DNA of 64,000 bases, from positions 2,418,001 to 2,482,000 of the forward strand of contig OX596343.1 of assembly GCA_951394405.1 (NCBI GenBank). Direction: 5' to 3'. The position numbers and the translations under genes were made by a program. The DNA comes from Coprinellus micaceus (taxonomy: Eukaryota; Basidiomycota; Agaricomycetes; Agaricales; Psathyrellaceae). The notes under the pieces are model-generated. The model saw only the letters and a list, made by a program, of their open reading frames with translations, did no database searches and had not been told where the DNA came from. Of the stretch, positions 36,249 through 48,870 are shown piece after piece; the first letter of the stretch is position 1; each line of letters begins with the position of its first letter.

Positions 36249-37014
36249 TCTTATTGCGACGCAAGGCACACTCTAGTGGTCCTTTATCAGTCTTGGCATT
36301 TCTTCTCTCACTTATTCTCTGTAGGCATATTATTATTTTGTCCGTGCAGTACCATTCACATGATTAACCCATTGCAATCCCCACTATCCCGGACCTGATG
36401 GGCGACATTTACAATTACGTAGCATCCGGATGCGTGTCAAGGAACCGCCCAGATGGAGGTAAGCCAACCTCAAGTGTCCTGTGAGGACTTTGGCGGTCGA
36501 GATATCGGCAGGCCTGCCTGCCCCAGCCTGATCCACCTACTCCCGAAATAGCGAAATAGTCCCCATCTCCAAACTTGCCCCAATTTAGGGATCTAGTCCG
36601 TGGCTTGACGTTGGATGTGGGAGGATGTAGGATGCGGGTCCAGATCTAGAGCGGGTGACTCCGGCAGGTGACATGCGCGACGCGACGCGACCCTAACGCG
36701 TCGATAGGGGCTACGCCACGGCAAGGTTCTTTCCGACCTATTAGTCCCCATTCGTTCCGCATCTACCCTTAAGGAAGATTCTGCGGTACCGCACCGGGGA
36801 TGATTACGACTCTAGAGGTTACCCTGAGCCAGAAGATCAAGAACTGCGTCGTTCACATTGGGTGGAGGGGATCTTCCCGCTCAAAATGGTGCTGCATGTT
36901 GGCTAAATCGTATGCGATGTACATCTAATCGTTATTTTATCTTTACATTGGGATGGTCATGGGAGAGGAGGAAAAGTGTAAGGCAAGGATGGTATATGCA
37001 GATGCGAGTCAAGC

Positions 37015-38054
37015 TTAGAACTGGACCTTGCTAAGGATGTTCCAGAAGGCGGAACCCTGCCTGCGAGCGACCTCGAGCTCAAGCTCCGAGGGCTGACGGG
37101 CTCCGGTGGGTCCAGCGAGGGTTCCAGCACCCCAAGGAGATCCTACACGAACGAACATTCATCAATCAGCTAAGCCCTATCCAAGCAAAACGCGCGATGT
37201 TACTCACCTCCGTGGACCTCGTCGATGTTGGCCTGGAGCTCGAAGGCATGGGAATAGCCGAGGGGGACGTAGATGATACCGTGGTGGGTGAGGGTGGAGA
37301 TACTGTTGAGCGCGGTGGCCTCCTGGCCTCCTCCGAGGCCAGCAGTGGAAACGAACACGCCGGCGTACTTACCCGCGAGCTTTCCTTCAGCCCAGAGCTG
37401 ACCGGTAGCGTCCCAGAGAGCCTATTCAACCCGCGATAAGATAAGGTTGTTCCTATGACACCATAGGGATGCACGCACCTTCCACTGGGCGGGGAAGTTT
37501 CCGTAACGGGTGGGGATGCCAAAGAGGAAACCGTCATATTTGGGAAGGTCGTCTACACTGATGACGGGGTAGTCGGGCTTAGGAGGGGCGTGCATTTTGG
37601 TGAGGACCTCCTGAGGGAGGGTCTCGGGGATCCTAATGGTATCCCGTAAGTCGTTGGACAGAAAGCATAAGGTGAGAACCCACTGGTAAATGTCGGCCTT
37701 TCCACCAGCCTTCTCGATACCGGCCTTCTCAGCCTCGGCGACTAGGAGGGTACGTGATTAGCCCACAGTCTCGACGACAACGATCGGTGGCAACGCACGC
37801 TGGGCGATATGGCCGTACATCGAGTAGATGATAATGGCGACTTTGGGGGCTGACATGGTGGTGCTGGTATCGAGTGCGGTGGTAGAGGCAGGTGCGGCTG
37901 GTGCAGGAGTGGGAGCGGATGGAGATGCCTGAGCATTGGGGGCCTCCTTTATACTCGACCCGACCTTCTCGTTAGACCCATTTGTCGCACCCGATTTCGT
38001 CTTCGGGGTGCTATCGCTAAAGTTGTTCTTCTGGCTCTTGGTTCCAAAGCACAT
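37015..38054 (-). CDS. flavodoxin-type NAD(P)H:quinone reductase (WrbA/Pst2 family), long form
   Basis: Two-electron reduction of quinones using bound FMN, protecting against redox cycling. Five exons, complement(join(37015..37142, 37208..37421, 37479..37632, 37684..37741, 37799..38054)), give 269 residues. The core has [20 protein letters not shown] (FMN phosphate loop), [20 protein letters not shown], and [20 protein letters not shown], then [17 protein letters not shown] and [20 protein letters not shown]. Compared with its paralog at 49378-50217 it has a 66-residue N-terminal extension, Pro/Ala/Ser rich and starting [10 protein letters not shown], which could carry a targeting or lipid-attachment signal, as in yeast Pst2/Rfs1 relatives at eisosomes. 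Intron positions are identical in both. Confidence 0.94.
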
Positions 38055-38963
38055 CACGAGTACGCAATCGGGGGTGGAGGGCGTGCGGCGGCCTGGGGCA
38101 GGGGTATCTGTTTATGGAAGAGAGATCCAAGAGCGATGCTGGGCGCTGGATGGCGACGACCACCTTTAAAGCCTTGTGAAATAAGCCTTGTGCAAAGAAG
38201 GGAAAAGAGTTTCCGCGCGCACGCCGCTGCGTGGGACTAAGAGGTATGTTCAAGGAAGAATGTGACGAAGCCAGCCACCACGATCACGAAAGAATGTAAA
38301 CGTGGCTGGATTGAACCGATTATTCATCGATCGGAGGAATACCCAGCGTGGTGGCCGGACGCCCTAGAACATGCAAGGGAGAACGTAACGGAATTCGCCA
38401 TCGAGCTGGACGGGCGACTGTGACGGTAGGTATCAGAAACGCCAGCGCTTAATTTCCTGATATAGAGTCGATGTCGCACATTGATTGCGTATCCCGGTGA
38501 CAGCCGCGAGGGACAGTATCCGGGAGGGTCGGGGTGTACGAGTCCGTTGCATTTCGGGGAATATTGCGCCGGCGATGCATGGGACGCCGTGAACATCAAA
38601 TCTACGTTTAAGGAAGGACGCATGTTAATTTCATCAGCAGGTGCGGACCACTGTGGGTTCCAGTGGGGAGGAGCGACCTAATTCAGACCAAGCCGATAAG
38701 TCATGATCAGTTATTGACGTCTGGACTGCCTGGAACGTCTGTCCTCTGACACATACTAGGGTGGGTGTCATCGAGCTGACCTCTCTTACTCAGGGATGGA
38801 CAACATCAGTGCGAAAGGCGCTAGAAAACGGGCAGAACATGCTTACTTTCGTGCTCACATATCAGAGCGTAAAAAGGTATTGTCAATTCAGTCGCTCGCT
38901 TCCTCAGAGCTCAGGTCTCGGGGATCAAAGCCTAGAATCGACGCTGAAATCGGAAGTCTAAAT

Positions 38964-40911
38964 CTATTTTTTCGCGGGTAGAGGCTTCTCCTTGATCCAC
39001 AGAGAAGACAGCAAACAGAGGCCAGCTACAACAACACTGAACCAAAACGTTGCTTGGAGGGCAGTCTCGTAGGAACCCCGTACGATATCCCGAGTCGCAG
39101 GCTCTAGCTCCTCTAGGTAAGTCAAAGACTCTCGAACACGCCTGACAATCTGCAACGGGAGTGAGCATCACCTGAACTTGGACGCGGTATTGAAAGAACC
39201 GGGTTTACGTACCTCGTCGACGTCCTGTCCTCCATGAAGTCGCTCAAGAAGCGTGGAACGGAGCACCATTTGGACGATGGTGCTTCCCATAGATAGCCCA
39301 ACCACGGAGCCAAGGGAGCGGAAGAGGTACGACACTACGGCGTACGTAAGCAACTGGCGTCTAACAGAGGGTGTGGCACTCACCCGCAGTGGCGATGGCT
39401 TGGTCCTCGGGCCCGGCGTTGGCGATCAGGGACACCAAGCTGGTCGTGATGCCGGTACTGTTACCTATACTCGATACCAACAAACCCAAGGTAATGAGCG
39501 TGATGGAGGTGACCCACACTCCACAGGTCAGGGTCAATACGACGATCCCAACGAAGTGGAGTACATATGCTGACACAGTTAGCCAATAGTACTTCCCTGT
39601 CGCCTGGATGACCAGCCCGCCCGCCAGGGAGCCGGAAACAGCGCCCAACGTGCAGATGATCAACCACACACTGGTTTCGGTTGCGGTCTTGCTGTGCACG
39701 GCCTGAAGGTAGAGCGGAATGTGGAAGAGGACGGCGAAGGACGACGCGATGCCGAAGAAGTTGACCAGGTAGCTCGCGATAAGGCTACGGTTGACGATGA
39801 TGCGTTTCGGGGCGAAAGGTTCACGCGCCCATTCCATCTCGATGAAGGCGAAGATTGAGCCGAAGACGGCAAAAGCTGTGAGGGAGTACTGGGCGGTCAA
39901 GTCTTGCCAGCCAACATTTCCACCTCTATCCAGTCCAAGGAGGAGGAAGAAGACGGTGCAGATGAGCGTAAGCGCTCCGAGGAAGTCAACCCGGCGGAGT
40001 TTGGTGTAGAAGTCCTCTGAGTCGTGTGTCGGGAGGTGGAGGGATAGGGCCACGGAGATGAATGCGAGTAGGGCGATGGGTACTTGGAGAAGGAACGCCC
40101 AGCGCCAGCCGATGGTGTCTGCGAGGACGCCGCCTGCAGAGGCCCCCACTGCGTTTCCGGTCGCCCAGATGATGTTCAGAACGCCTTGCCATGTGCCTCG
40201 AGCGCGGAGTGGGACGACGTCTGAGACGATGATGCTCACGATTCTGAAAAGGATTGTTGCAGTCACGATATTGAGGTACTTTCGAGCACTCACGTTTGCA
40301 TTCCACCCCCGCCGATTCCAGAGAACGCCCTAGCAGCGACCAGCTCGGTCATGTTCCGTGACAGGCCACACAGCAAGCACCCTACAGCGAATATCACGTA
40401 TGAGAAGAGTAGGCAACTCTTTCTGCCAAAGATATCGCTCAGTTTGCCATAGAGTGGCCTGTCCAACGCGTGTTAATGGTTTTACTTCTGAACCAGGATG
40501 AAGACCTACTGGAAGCTTGTCACAGTCAAAAGGTATGAGGTCGCAATCCAGCTCGTGTTCTGGAGCTGGTTCAGCTCACTCCCAATGGCAGCGTAGGACG
40601 AAACGACGATGGTTCCATCCATTGCACAGAGGAAGATTCCAATAGCCATGGGTATAATCTAGATTGTATTGAGCGCAACCCTCCTCGATACGCATCCCAA
40701 GACGGGAGCACTGAACACTCACAATGGTCAAATACGCCTTTGCATTAGGTTCCAGCTCCTGTTGCTCAACATCGCCTCCACCTCCTGCTGCAGACGACTC
40801 GTGGTTGGCACCTGCAGCGTCCCCGAGCGCTGGGGAATGTCCATCCGTGCCGTACTTTATCGCAGACCCGTTTTCAGGACCGAGCAGAGCAGAGGTCTCC
40901 TCTGTGGTCAT
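38964..40911 (-). CDS. MFS multidrug/basic amino acid transporter, DHA2 type
   Basis: Proton-driven exporter with about 14 helices. Six exons, complement(join(38964..39149, 39213..39334, 39384..40243, 40294..40458, 40510..40658, 40723..40911)), encode 556 residues. Marks: a polar N-terminus MTTEETSALLGPENGS, helix 1 IIPMAIGIFLCAMDGTIVV with the DGT motif, SYLLTVTSFQPLYGKLSDIFGRK (motif A split over an intron), RAFSGIGGGGMQTIVSIIV, VPLRARGTWQGVLNIIWATG and GASAGGVLADTIGWRWAFLL (motif C). These fit the yeast vacuolar VBA and Azr/Sge drug-export proteins. Substrate unknown. The start at 40911 is the first ATG before an acidic leader. Confidence 0.93.
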
Positions 40912-41420
40912 TTTGGTCGGCCTCGACGCAGTGTGGTGGTTGAAGGTCGAGAGTTGGAATTGACCTGTCGTCGCGCTGCGCGACGATGACGCGAAATTGA
41001 TGGGATATTTCGATAGGGGCTTCTCGGAGATACTATCATTGATCACCACCTCGGTTTGATCAGACGTTCGGTTTCCCTGCCAAAACTCCGCCAAGCCGAC
41101 AAACCGACCTCCGGTTTCAACACCTTCTCCTCCTCTCGTGAGGCTCAAATTTTGGAATTGAGCTCGGTTAGGCGACCACACAAATTCCCGAAAAGAATGA
41201 GGCCAAACGGTGAGGTTTGGGTGTCCAAACCGAACCTCTGATTCAAACCGAGGTGCTGATCGCCGATAGTACATGAAGCAGAAGGTCATCCAATTCGAAA
41301 GCGAGTGTATGCACAGAACCCAGAGAATTGTAAGCAATACTAAAGTCCAAGAATGCAAGAAAAATGGTGGTGATAATTTACAATGCGTGATAGATAGATA
41401 GAGAATGCAACAAACGAATG

Positions 41421-43198
41421 CTACAGAACCACAAAAGGGACGGGAGGATGCTCAAGTTCAGAACTCGACCTTGCTGAGGTCGTGACAGAGGCAGCTGCGC
41501 GCTCCTGAGGAATCCAAGCCTTCCAAGGTGTCTCCGGGTCAACGCTCTCCGCAGAGTGTTCCAGATCAAATTGCACACGTTGCGGGCTCTGCATGCACGA
41601 GGCGGGTGACGGGGGCTCAGGCGCCCACGGCCTCTCAGCTATCACCGCCTGGTCCATCTCAAACTGGGTAAGGGTGCCCTGATTCCCGAAGCTCGTTGTC
41701 GCAGTAGGCCCGAGCTCCCCAGAGCCGTAGTAGTACTCAATGAAGTCGGAGTCGCGGACGGATACCTTTTCAGGTTGTCGGTATGAAGGTTTCGATTGCT
41801 CGAGGGTACGGTTGACTTCTCGGACGTTGAGGATGAGACGGTTGGCGAGAACACAGGACATGGCGACTGAGAAGCCGATGGGGACTTCGAGGAGAGTGAC
41901 CTAGTGGGTGTTAGTTGACTAGGCCTAGCAGGAAGGGAGGGAGAGACATACGGGGCCCACAATCCATACGAGCAAGCATGTCATATACGTAGCGCAGATT
42001 CTGACGAGGAGGTCAGTGCCTTTCCTCCTGGTCCAAGCCTCGGCGACAAACTTACACCAGGAAGTAGAGCACGGAGTCCCGCAACAAGATGCTCACCAAG
42101 TCCCTCCCTCTCCGAAATAACGAGCCATCGGACACGAACGCTTGGAAGCCCCGAATCAGGGCCAACGTACACAACAGAAACTCGAAGGCCAGCATGGGAA
42201 TCCAAAAGATGTAGAACTTGTCCGAGACGCCATGAGGCATACAGAACTTTCCGTTTGGGATGCTAACCGTGGTCGCTGGATGCCACGTTCAGCGCCCAAA
42301 TGAGTCGTGATTAATGAAGGAACACGCACCTGTAATCTTGGAGATCACGCTGTACATTACATATCCCGAAGTTGCGGTTGAGCCGAGGAAGGCGAGAACC
42401 ATAATGACCAGGACGGCCTTGTTGAGAGAATACATGGCGTACAGACGCATTTGAAGGATGACTAGGTGGTGACCGTGAGCTGGGCAAGGAAAAAAGAGAG
42501 ACGAGGGGCGCACCTTCGGCCACGATACACGCGATTAGTCCGGTCCATCCTTGCCATTGAAAGAATTGATTGCAAAACTGGGGAGTCGTTCAGAGAAATC
42601 CAGAAGAGAAGTGACCATGGGCATACTGAAGGTGTGAGAGTTGGGCTGAAGAATCCTGGGTACGGTGACGCGTAAATGTAAACTCTTTGCCAGGGTGTCT
42701 CGACTCACCGTAGTTCATGAAGCTGGACGCATTCCGAGAAGCACATTAGGAAGATATGGAATAGATGATGTGGGGTTTATGCTTACACAACTGAAGCAAC
42801 TGAATAGTAGCGGTTCTGGGTGGAAAATTGAGTTCAAGATGTACCAGATCGCGCAATCCACTCACGATCAAAAACATCCCCTTCCCCATCGACCATGAGG
42901 CTTTCTGCGAAGAACGGGTTCAGTCAACCCTCCTTGCCAGCAACTGAAACCACAAGTACCCATATCAGTTCCACCTCGTCGTCAAACGTGAGTACTGGAG
43001 GAACAGTCAGCTTCGAGAGCGGAGTAGGAGAGGATATTGCGCACAATGGTCGTAAAGAATAATGCAGGTAGAAGCCACTGAAGAATCGGTCAATGTGGGC
43101 ACAGAAACGCGCTCAGGACGCGTACTTTGAGCGTATCTCGTAACTTCTATGTGGTGGAGTCCCTGCAAGAGCGCGTCCAGTTGTGGTGGAAGTGGCAT
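41421..43198 (-). CDS. DUF6533 domain seven-helix membrane protein A
   Basis: Basidiomycete family of polytopic membrane proteins of unknown function. Start ATG at 43198 (MPLPPQLDALLQGLHHIEVT). Exons read ASTCIILYDH, then LTFDDEVELIW, the hallmark of DUF6533, KASWSMGKGMFLI, NRYYSVASVV, FQWQGWTGLIACIVAE, VILQMRLYAMYSLNKAVL, CMPHGVSDKFYIFWIPML, a helix ending LLRDSVLYFLVI, ICATYMTCLLVWIVGP and VTLLEVPIGFSVAMSCVLAN, then RLILNVREV and a polar 120-residue tail to the stop at 41421. Two junctions were fixed exactly (exon 41952..42000; last exon 41421..41900). A paralog lies 3 kb away in the same orientation. Confidence 0.85.
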
Positions 43199-44733
43199 GG
43201 CTCAGAACGAATGGGAGGGGGGAGGCTCGAAGGCCTGCGAAGGAGGGAGGGCGATAGCGAAACGAAAGGGAATCATCCAAGAGCAAACGCACAAACCTCT
43301 GCCATCGACGACCTTTAAAAGAATGGGGGCATTTTGCCACAATTCCCTTGTGGCTGATCGTTGAGTAAAAGTATTCAGTCGAAGGACAAGAGTACCCCGG
43401 TTCTCCCGCCCGTTTCCAAGCCATGCGATCCGGATCTATGAATCCCTTGACACTGAAATGGAGAGTGTGTGCTGAAAGCCGTCGTTCTGGGTGGGATGAC
43501 GCTCGTCAGTTCCGGGGAGAATCCCAGGAAGAGCATGTGGCCGGCCGGGAGGGTGCATGTTCACCTCCAACTCGGGCAAGGAGGGAAAAGACGAGTCACC
43601 CGAGACCTCAAGCGCAGACGTATTGCGTCAAACGCAGAGAATCATGTCTAATCCTTCGGAGAGAACAATGCCTTGGCGCTTGATCAACTGGTATGAACGG
43701 AGTTCGTGGGACGACCTGGTTTGGCTGGGCGCGGCCGACTCATAGGCTCTGGATTCGAGGTGAGGCAATAAGAGCTGGATTATATGCAACTTAAACTGTT
43801 GAAGAGAGGGCTCCAAATTGAGCGCTAGCGTTCAGGACAACCCCAGGACACCCCTCAATCCGTGGGGCTTTTTGCAACCAACTTATTGTTGAAAGAAATG
43901 GATCCCAAGGAAACAAGAGGCCACGTACAGAATGAGAGAGTGCCCACAGATTTGAGCGGGTATTGCGCAATCAATGGCAACGATTTTGGTCGCATATCGC
44001 GGATGATGGTGGGGAGAAGAGACAGATGAGTGATCACAAACACCACTTGCCGGTGTTAGCCGAATAATGTTCCCACGTATCTGGGCGTCTATTCAATCTC
44101 CAACGGCAGTGTGCCAGTGGGCACCTTGTCCTCATATGCAACTGGTGGCGGCTTGGGACAGAAGACTCCAATCTAACCCTCTCCAAAGAACACATGAGCA
44201 AGGCCGAAAAGCGGCATGACCTGCTACCGGGATTTTGGAAACCTCAAACGATTGAAAAAAATGCGGCTCTGGTATCGACTCATGTAGTTAGAACATTGGT
44301 CTTCAAGTTGGTGATGGCACCGGCGATTCTTACGAACTCACTGTAACACAAGTGTCACCGCAATCCCCCCTGAGTGACGCGACACTACGCTTGGGTGTCA
44401 ATGGGTGAGTACATAGAGCTACTTCTAGCACCGACAGCATGCTGCTACGCATTTCAATCATTCATTTGGTCGGCCCTTGGGCCGGATTTCACAGCTTTTG
44501 CCGGAACAGAAACTCAGGCGAATAGCTAAATTGTCATGGGGCCACGATGCGCCGACAAGCTCAGAACGACGAAGAACGCCAAGCAATATAGCTACGGCAC
44601 ATAGGGGCGCACGTTAGAACCTGTGCATAGACTCGGTGTGATGTCGACCGTCACAAGAATGGCCTCTGTCACTTACTTAAAGTTAATACGGGCCTTCAAC
44701 CATGAGGTGCTCGCCCCTTTACCCCTCTCCTCG
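43199..44733. other. 1.5 kb intergenic region
   Basis: Lies between divergent genes. Short open frames exist on both strands but none has splice structure or family features. Nothing repetitive was noticed. Confidence 0.4.
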
Positions 44734-45546
44734 ATGTCAGCTCTAGTAAACGGCACATACACCATCTCCTCTATCCTACGCGGTGGGGATCAGTTCTACC
44801 TTGGCTTTAGCAGCGGTGCTACGGGGGGTCCACTTGTCATCGATTTTTTCACAGGCTCAGAGTCCGGCCAGGTGCATGGCATAGATTTAGAGATGGTCTC
44901 TGAATAGTTCTGTCACACAGTGGGATGTCGAATCCTCAAACGTCCGTGGCGTCTATACGTTCAGGAACAGACGCTATCAGACCTATATATCCTCTAGTAC
45001 CTCAGGCCGAGTTGTCGCAGCCACAGACCCCAGAAACTGGCATGTCACCCCTGCCGATTCCGGATATGTGTAAGTACTCCCTATCCGCTACCCCTTCCGA
45101 GGACATATTCCTGATCAACGCCTTAGCGTTGGAACCAATGGGAGTGCGACTTTGGTTTGGAATGTCGAATTCGGTGCAGCAGAAAAAAACACCAACGTGC
45201 GAACTGGCGCCCTCTATACATTGATGAACAACCGCTGAGGTTTCCGCAGATCATCCTTTATTCCTTCGACAGCGGCGCCATGAACGAATTCTGGAAGTTC
45301 AGTCCGATCCAAGCACCGCCGTCTTCGACTTCATCCTCATCCGAGCTCCCTTCCGAATCAACTTCTACCGCTGAGCCTTCCTCAACGTGTGGCGCTAGTA
45401 GCTGCCCAGTAAAGGAGGGCCTGGATCTGGGAACCAAGATTGGTCTGGGAACTGGCTTGGGCATCGGTATCCCAGGAACCCTCGCGACGATCATAGCGAT
45501 TTACATTGCGCTTTATAAAAAGCAGGATACAGTGGCCAGGTCTTAA
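44734..45546 (+). CDS. membrane-anchored beta-trefoil-like protein
   Basis: Four exons (44734..44871, 44921..45069, 45127..45196, 45250..45546) encode 217 residues with closing phases. The first 125 residues look like a ricin-B/beta-trefoil-type domain: NGTYTISSILRGGDQFYLGF, FFTGSESGQVWDVESSN, then YQTYISSSTSGRVVAATDP, SATLVWNVEFGAAEKN and SFDSGAMNEFWKFSPIQ, with the repeated xWxV/F blocks of that fold. A Ser/Thr-rich stalk follows, then one membrane segment (GLGIGIPGTLATIIAIYIAL) and a short basic tail KKQDTVARS. No signal peptide is seen in this model, so the topology is uncertain; upstream in-frame codons exist back to 44623. It stands between the two DUF6533 genes on the opposite strand. 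Confidence 0.68.
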
Positions 45547-46279
45547 ATAGCGAGTCTCGGAAAAATATATGTCGATGCACTTCCGATTCTACAACGTTCT
45601 CCACGGTTTCGCTGGATAAGCGCCCGCTGTTGGCCCGCTGGAGAATTAAGGAGACTTAAGTTAATGGTATGCTGGGAAGGCAAGGGAGGAGGATGGGAGA
45701 ATTGGGGTATGTACCTGCCAGTAATTGGGGTGCGAATTAGGATACCGACATACCGTTGGGGAGGGTGCGCCCATCGGAGTTGAGGGGCAGTGGGAGGCGC
45801 CGGCTTTTCTTCCCAAAATGGACAGATGATCGCGTGATTGACCGGAAAGGACGACTTTTCATTTCCCGCACTACCTCGCGTACAAATAGATGTCTCCGAG
45901 GATGAGCTGCCCATCGTGCCGCCCATCCATCGCCTGCTACCACTCCCGCCACTCATCTATCTCATTCGAGGCTCCATTGGCCCCCGAAAAATACTGTTAT
46001 AAGTAAGGCCAACGAGCGGCAACACCTGCTACCGATTGCTCACCAAGTCCCCGCGTTCCATGATCGCCGCTCCCTCTGACTTTTGGGTTCACAAGCCGTG
46101 CAAGCGGATATCAAAACTTCCAGACCTAGATACCGAGGTAACGATAAAAATACAACAAATTGAACTACGATTAACGTCCGAGATAACGTAGAAGACGACC
46201 TCTTCTACCCCCCACTCGCAGGTGTGACCATAAGCGTCAAGATTCCGCGAGCTAAACGAGCTACATCTATTATGCCATC
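45547..46279. other. intergenic region, possible small gene
   Basis: A minus-strand open frame starting at ATG 45956 (MSGGSGSRRWMGGTMGSSSS) runs about 67 codons to a GT at 45754 and could be a first exon, but no continuation was found. Confidence 0.2.
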
Positions 46280-47985
46280 CTATCTCCTACTGGGTGTCCT
46301 CACCCCGGCCTTCACCCGCATCGACGGCGTCGACTTCAACCCGCGGAGCATATCCATCTCATACTGCTTCAGCGCCCCGCCATCCGCAAAGCTCACATTA
46401 CTAACGTGCTGGCCATGGTATTGCGACCCTGTATGTACGTTGTAGGATCGCACACCACTACTCTGCCAGTGTATGTGCTGGGCCGCCGCCTGGCTGTGTT
46501 GGGAGAGCGCTGGCTCGGCGCTGAGTTCGCGGACATTGAGGATTATTCGGTTGGCGAGAACGCAGGACATGGCGACAGAGAAGGTGACGGGAACTTCTAG
46601 CAGGGTCACCTACGAGGCGAGTCAGTCAGAATAAATGACGACAACCGGAGAGAACGCACGGGTGCGAGCGCCCAAGTTAGTAGGCAAGTCAGGTACGTTG
46701 CGCATATTCTGTTTCCCATAACGCGACTATGAGTTGTTTCTCCTAGGAGGGATTAAGGCGGTGGGGACGTACACAAGGAAGTAGGCCACAGAGTCCCGGA
46801 AAAGGACGATAATCAGGCGTCTCGCAGCGCCCCAGTTCGAGGCACCTCCTCGACCGAGCTGGAACGTGCTGACCGCCCGGGCTATTGCAAGCCCACACAG
46901 CAAGCATTCGAAAACAAGCATAGGGATCCAGAACATATAGAAGTGGTCCGAGATGCCTATCGGCATGCAGAAACTCGTCCCGTCGGGCAGGTGAATCGCT
47001 TTTGCTGAGGATAAGAAGCCGGGTGAGATTTCCTCGGATATCAAGACAGCAGGGGGCAGACTTACGAACGATTCTGGCGAGCACGCTCTGCATGATCCAA
47101 GCAGCTACACCAGTGGATGCAAAGAAGGCGACAACCAATACGGCGAGGACCGTCTTGTTCAAGGAATACATAGCGTAGATCCGCATCTGAAGGATGACTG
47201 AGGATACGGAGCGGGGAGGTCAGCCTGCTCTGGTTATTCCGGGTGATAGACGGAGACTCACTCTCAGCTAGAATGCATGCAACCAGTCCGGTCCACCCTT
47301 GCCAAGTTAGGAAGACTCTACAAAACTGGGTGACCGATTCATATCTCGTTCATGAATTCATAGCCGGAGTAAGACCTACCCCATCTGTGAAGTTTCTACC
47401 GAAGAACCCTATCGAAATTGTTTCATATGAAGCGCGTCCACGAACTGCGGACGCTGCGTACCGTAGTTATTAAAGCTGGGGTAGCGTTTCGAATTAGTGT
47501 CGGTTATAGGGGGGAGACCAGAGTTTCGGGACATACACGACGGAGGCCATGGTGTAGTATCTGTTCTGAAAGCAGATGCTCAGCGAGGTCTGGGGAGAAC
47601 AGCGCTTGGGGTACTCACCATGATGAACATGACCTTCCCTGCGGACCACCTCGCTTTCTATAATCAGCGTATGAGCTCCCAGTTTCCGACGGGTGACAGG
47701 TTCTGCCAACGGAGGAGTTCGCATTACCCAGACGTGTTCCACCTCCCCATCGAAAGTGAGGACTAATTGCGATACTGGTAAGCCTCGCTCCCACACGGCG
47801 GTGCGGGTTATGGGCTGCACGTACAGTGATCGTATAATATGATAGTCGTGGCGGCCACTGCAGGCGGAAAGTCACATGTATCAGTTGCACACAAGAAGGA
47901 GACATATTGGGAGCGACGTACTCTGAGTGTATCTCGTCACCTCCACATGCCTGAATCCTTCCAAGAGCGCCGCCAAAGCAGACAT
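46280..47985 (-). CDS. DUF6533 domain seven-helix membrane protein B
   Basis: Paralog of the gene at 41421-43198, same exon order. Start ATG at 47985 (MSALAALLEGFRHVEVTRYT), next AATTIILYDHFLTFDGEVEH then VW (DUF6533 hallmark), KARWSAGKVMFIM, NRYYTMASVV, then WQGWTGLVACILAE-type exon, MRIYAMYSLNKTVLAVLVVA, CMPIGISDHFYMFWIPMLVF, a helix ending LFRDSVAYFLVY, and VTLLEVPVTFSVAMSCVLAN followed by RIILNVREL. The tail (Gln/His/Ser rich) ends at 46280 and differs fully from the tail of protein A. Function unknown; the conserved first exon VEVTRY and YDH motifs show recent duplication. Confidence 0.85.
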
Positions 47986-48870
47986 GGGCGGGGAGAGGGG
48001 AGCACGACTACGACGCCCTACCAGAAATGAGGATAGTGAGCGCGGCGAAAAGAAGTAGCATCCAAGAAGACCCAGAACATATCGGCGCCGTGTTATTTAA
48101 AGTGCCCCTCAAACTCCTCGATTGAATAATCCCACAGAAGGGTGCTCCACCAAACCCGGAAAGACTGCGGTGGTTCGTGGCACACAGCAGGTATCACAAG
48201 CAGTGGGCGCTGGGCATCGGCAGATTCTGGCAGATTCTGGCCTCCATATTTTCCCTTCGTTTCTCCCACCCCAGAGGACCAAAGAGACCGCGGAGGCGAC
48301 TTGGGGATGGAGAGCATCCGCATGTGGGCCTTGGCCTGCGCCACTGAGTACGGTGCAGATCAGCGAGACGGATCGCTGTGTGTCTTGGGAAAATGCCGAT
48401 AAATGTGAACGGATTGCGAGTTTTCCGGGGGGGTTGAGGATGAAAGCGGTGAACCAAAGCGGAAATCCCAAGGCCCCAATTGCGAATCATCGTGGGGTCG
48501 GAGGATCTTGTCATGACGAGAACCTCCGATTGGGGAACAGGGGCAGCGCAATAAAGTGGGGTCTGCTTGGACGTACTGGAATGGTACGGGTCTGTCGGCC
48601 CTCGGGCTTAGCCGTTCTGGATTCCAAGCCGCGCCTCGAGAGATCGGGCATGACCAAGTATTACCGAGCGCTAAGCGCTTCGAGGGCAAAGCCAAGCTCG
48701 GACGTATGGCCAACCCCCTATTCACGCGGAAGCAATGGCCGGCCACGTTATCATAAAGCGACCGACAGTTTGCCGCCCGCCCTCGAGAGTCATCCGCGTT
48801 CTAGAGGCTGGGGGGACAAAGATTGCACCATTGTATGTGGGAGGTGGCATGTTGAATGACCCCTGTGCCG
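47986..48870. other. intergenic region with long non-coding open frames
   Basis: Open frames of up to 245 codons exist on the plus strand (48122-48859), but their composition is unlike the real proteins here (many Cys/Trp/Arg, no domains) and none has splice context, so I treat them as chance. Confidence 0.35.

Noticed and set aside
48122..48859. 245-codon plus-strand open frame
   Set aside because: Composition is unlike other proteins here, with no domain, splice context or hydrophobic pattern; overlapping frames of similar length occur on the other strand.
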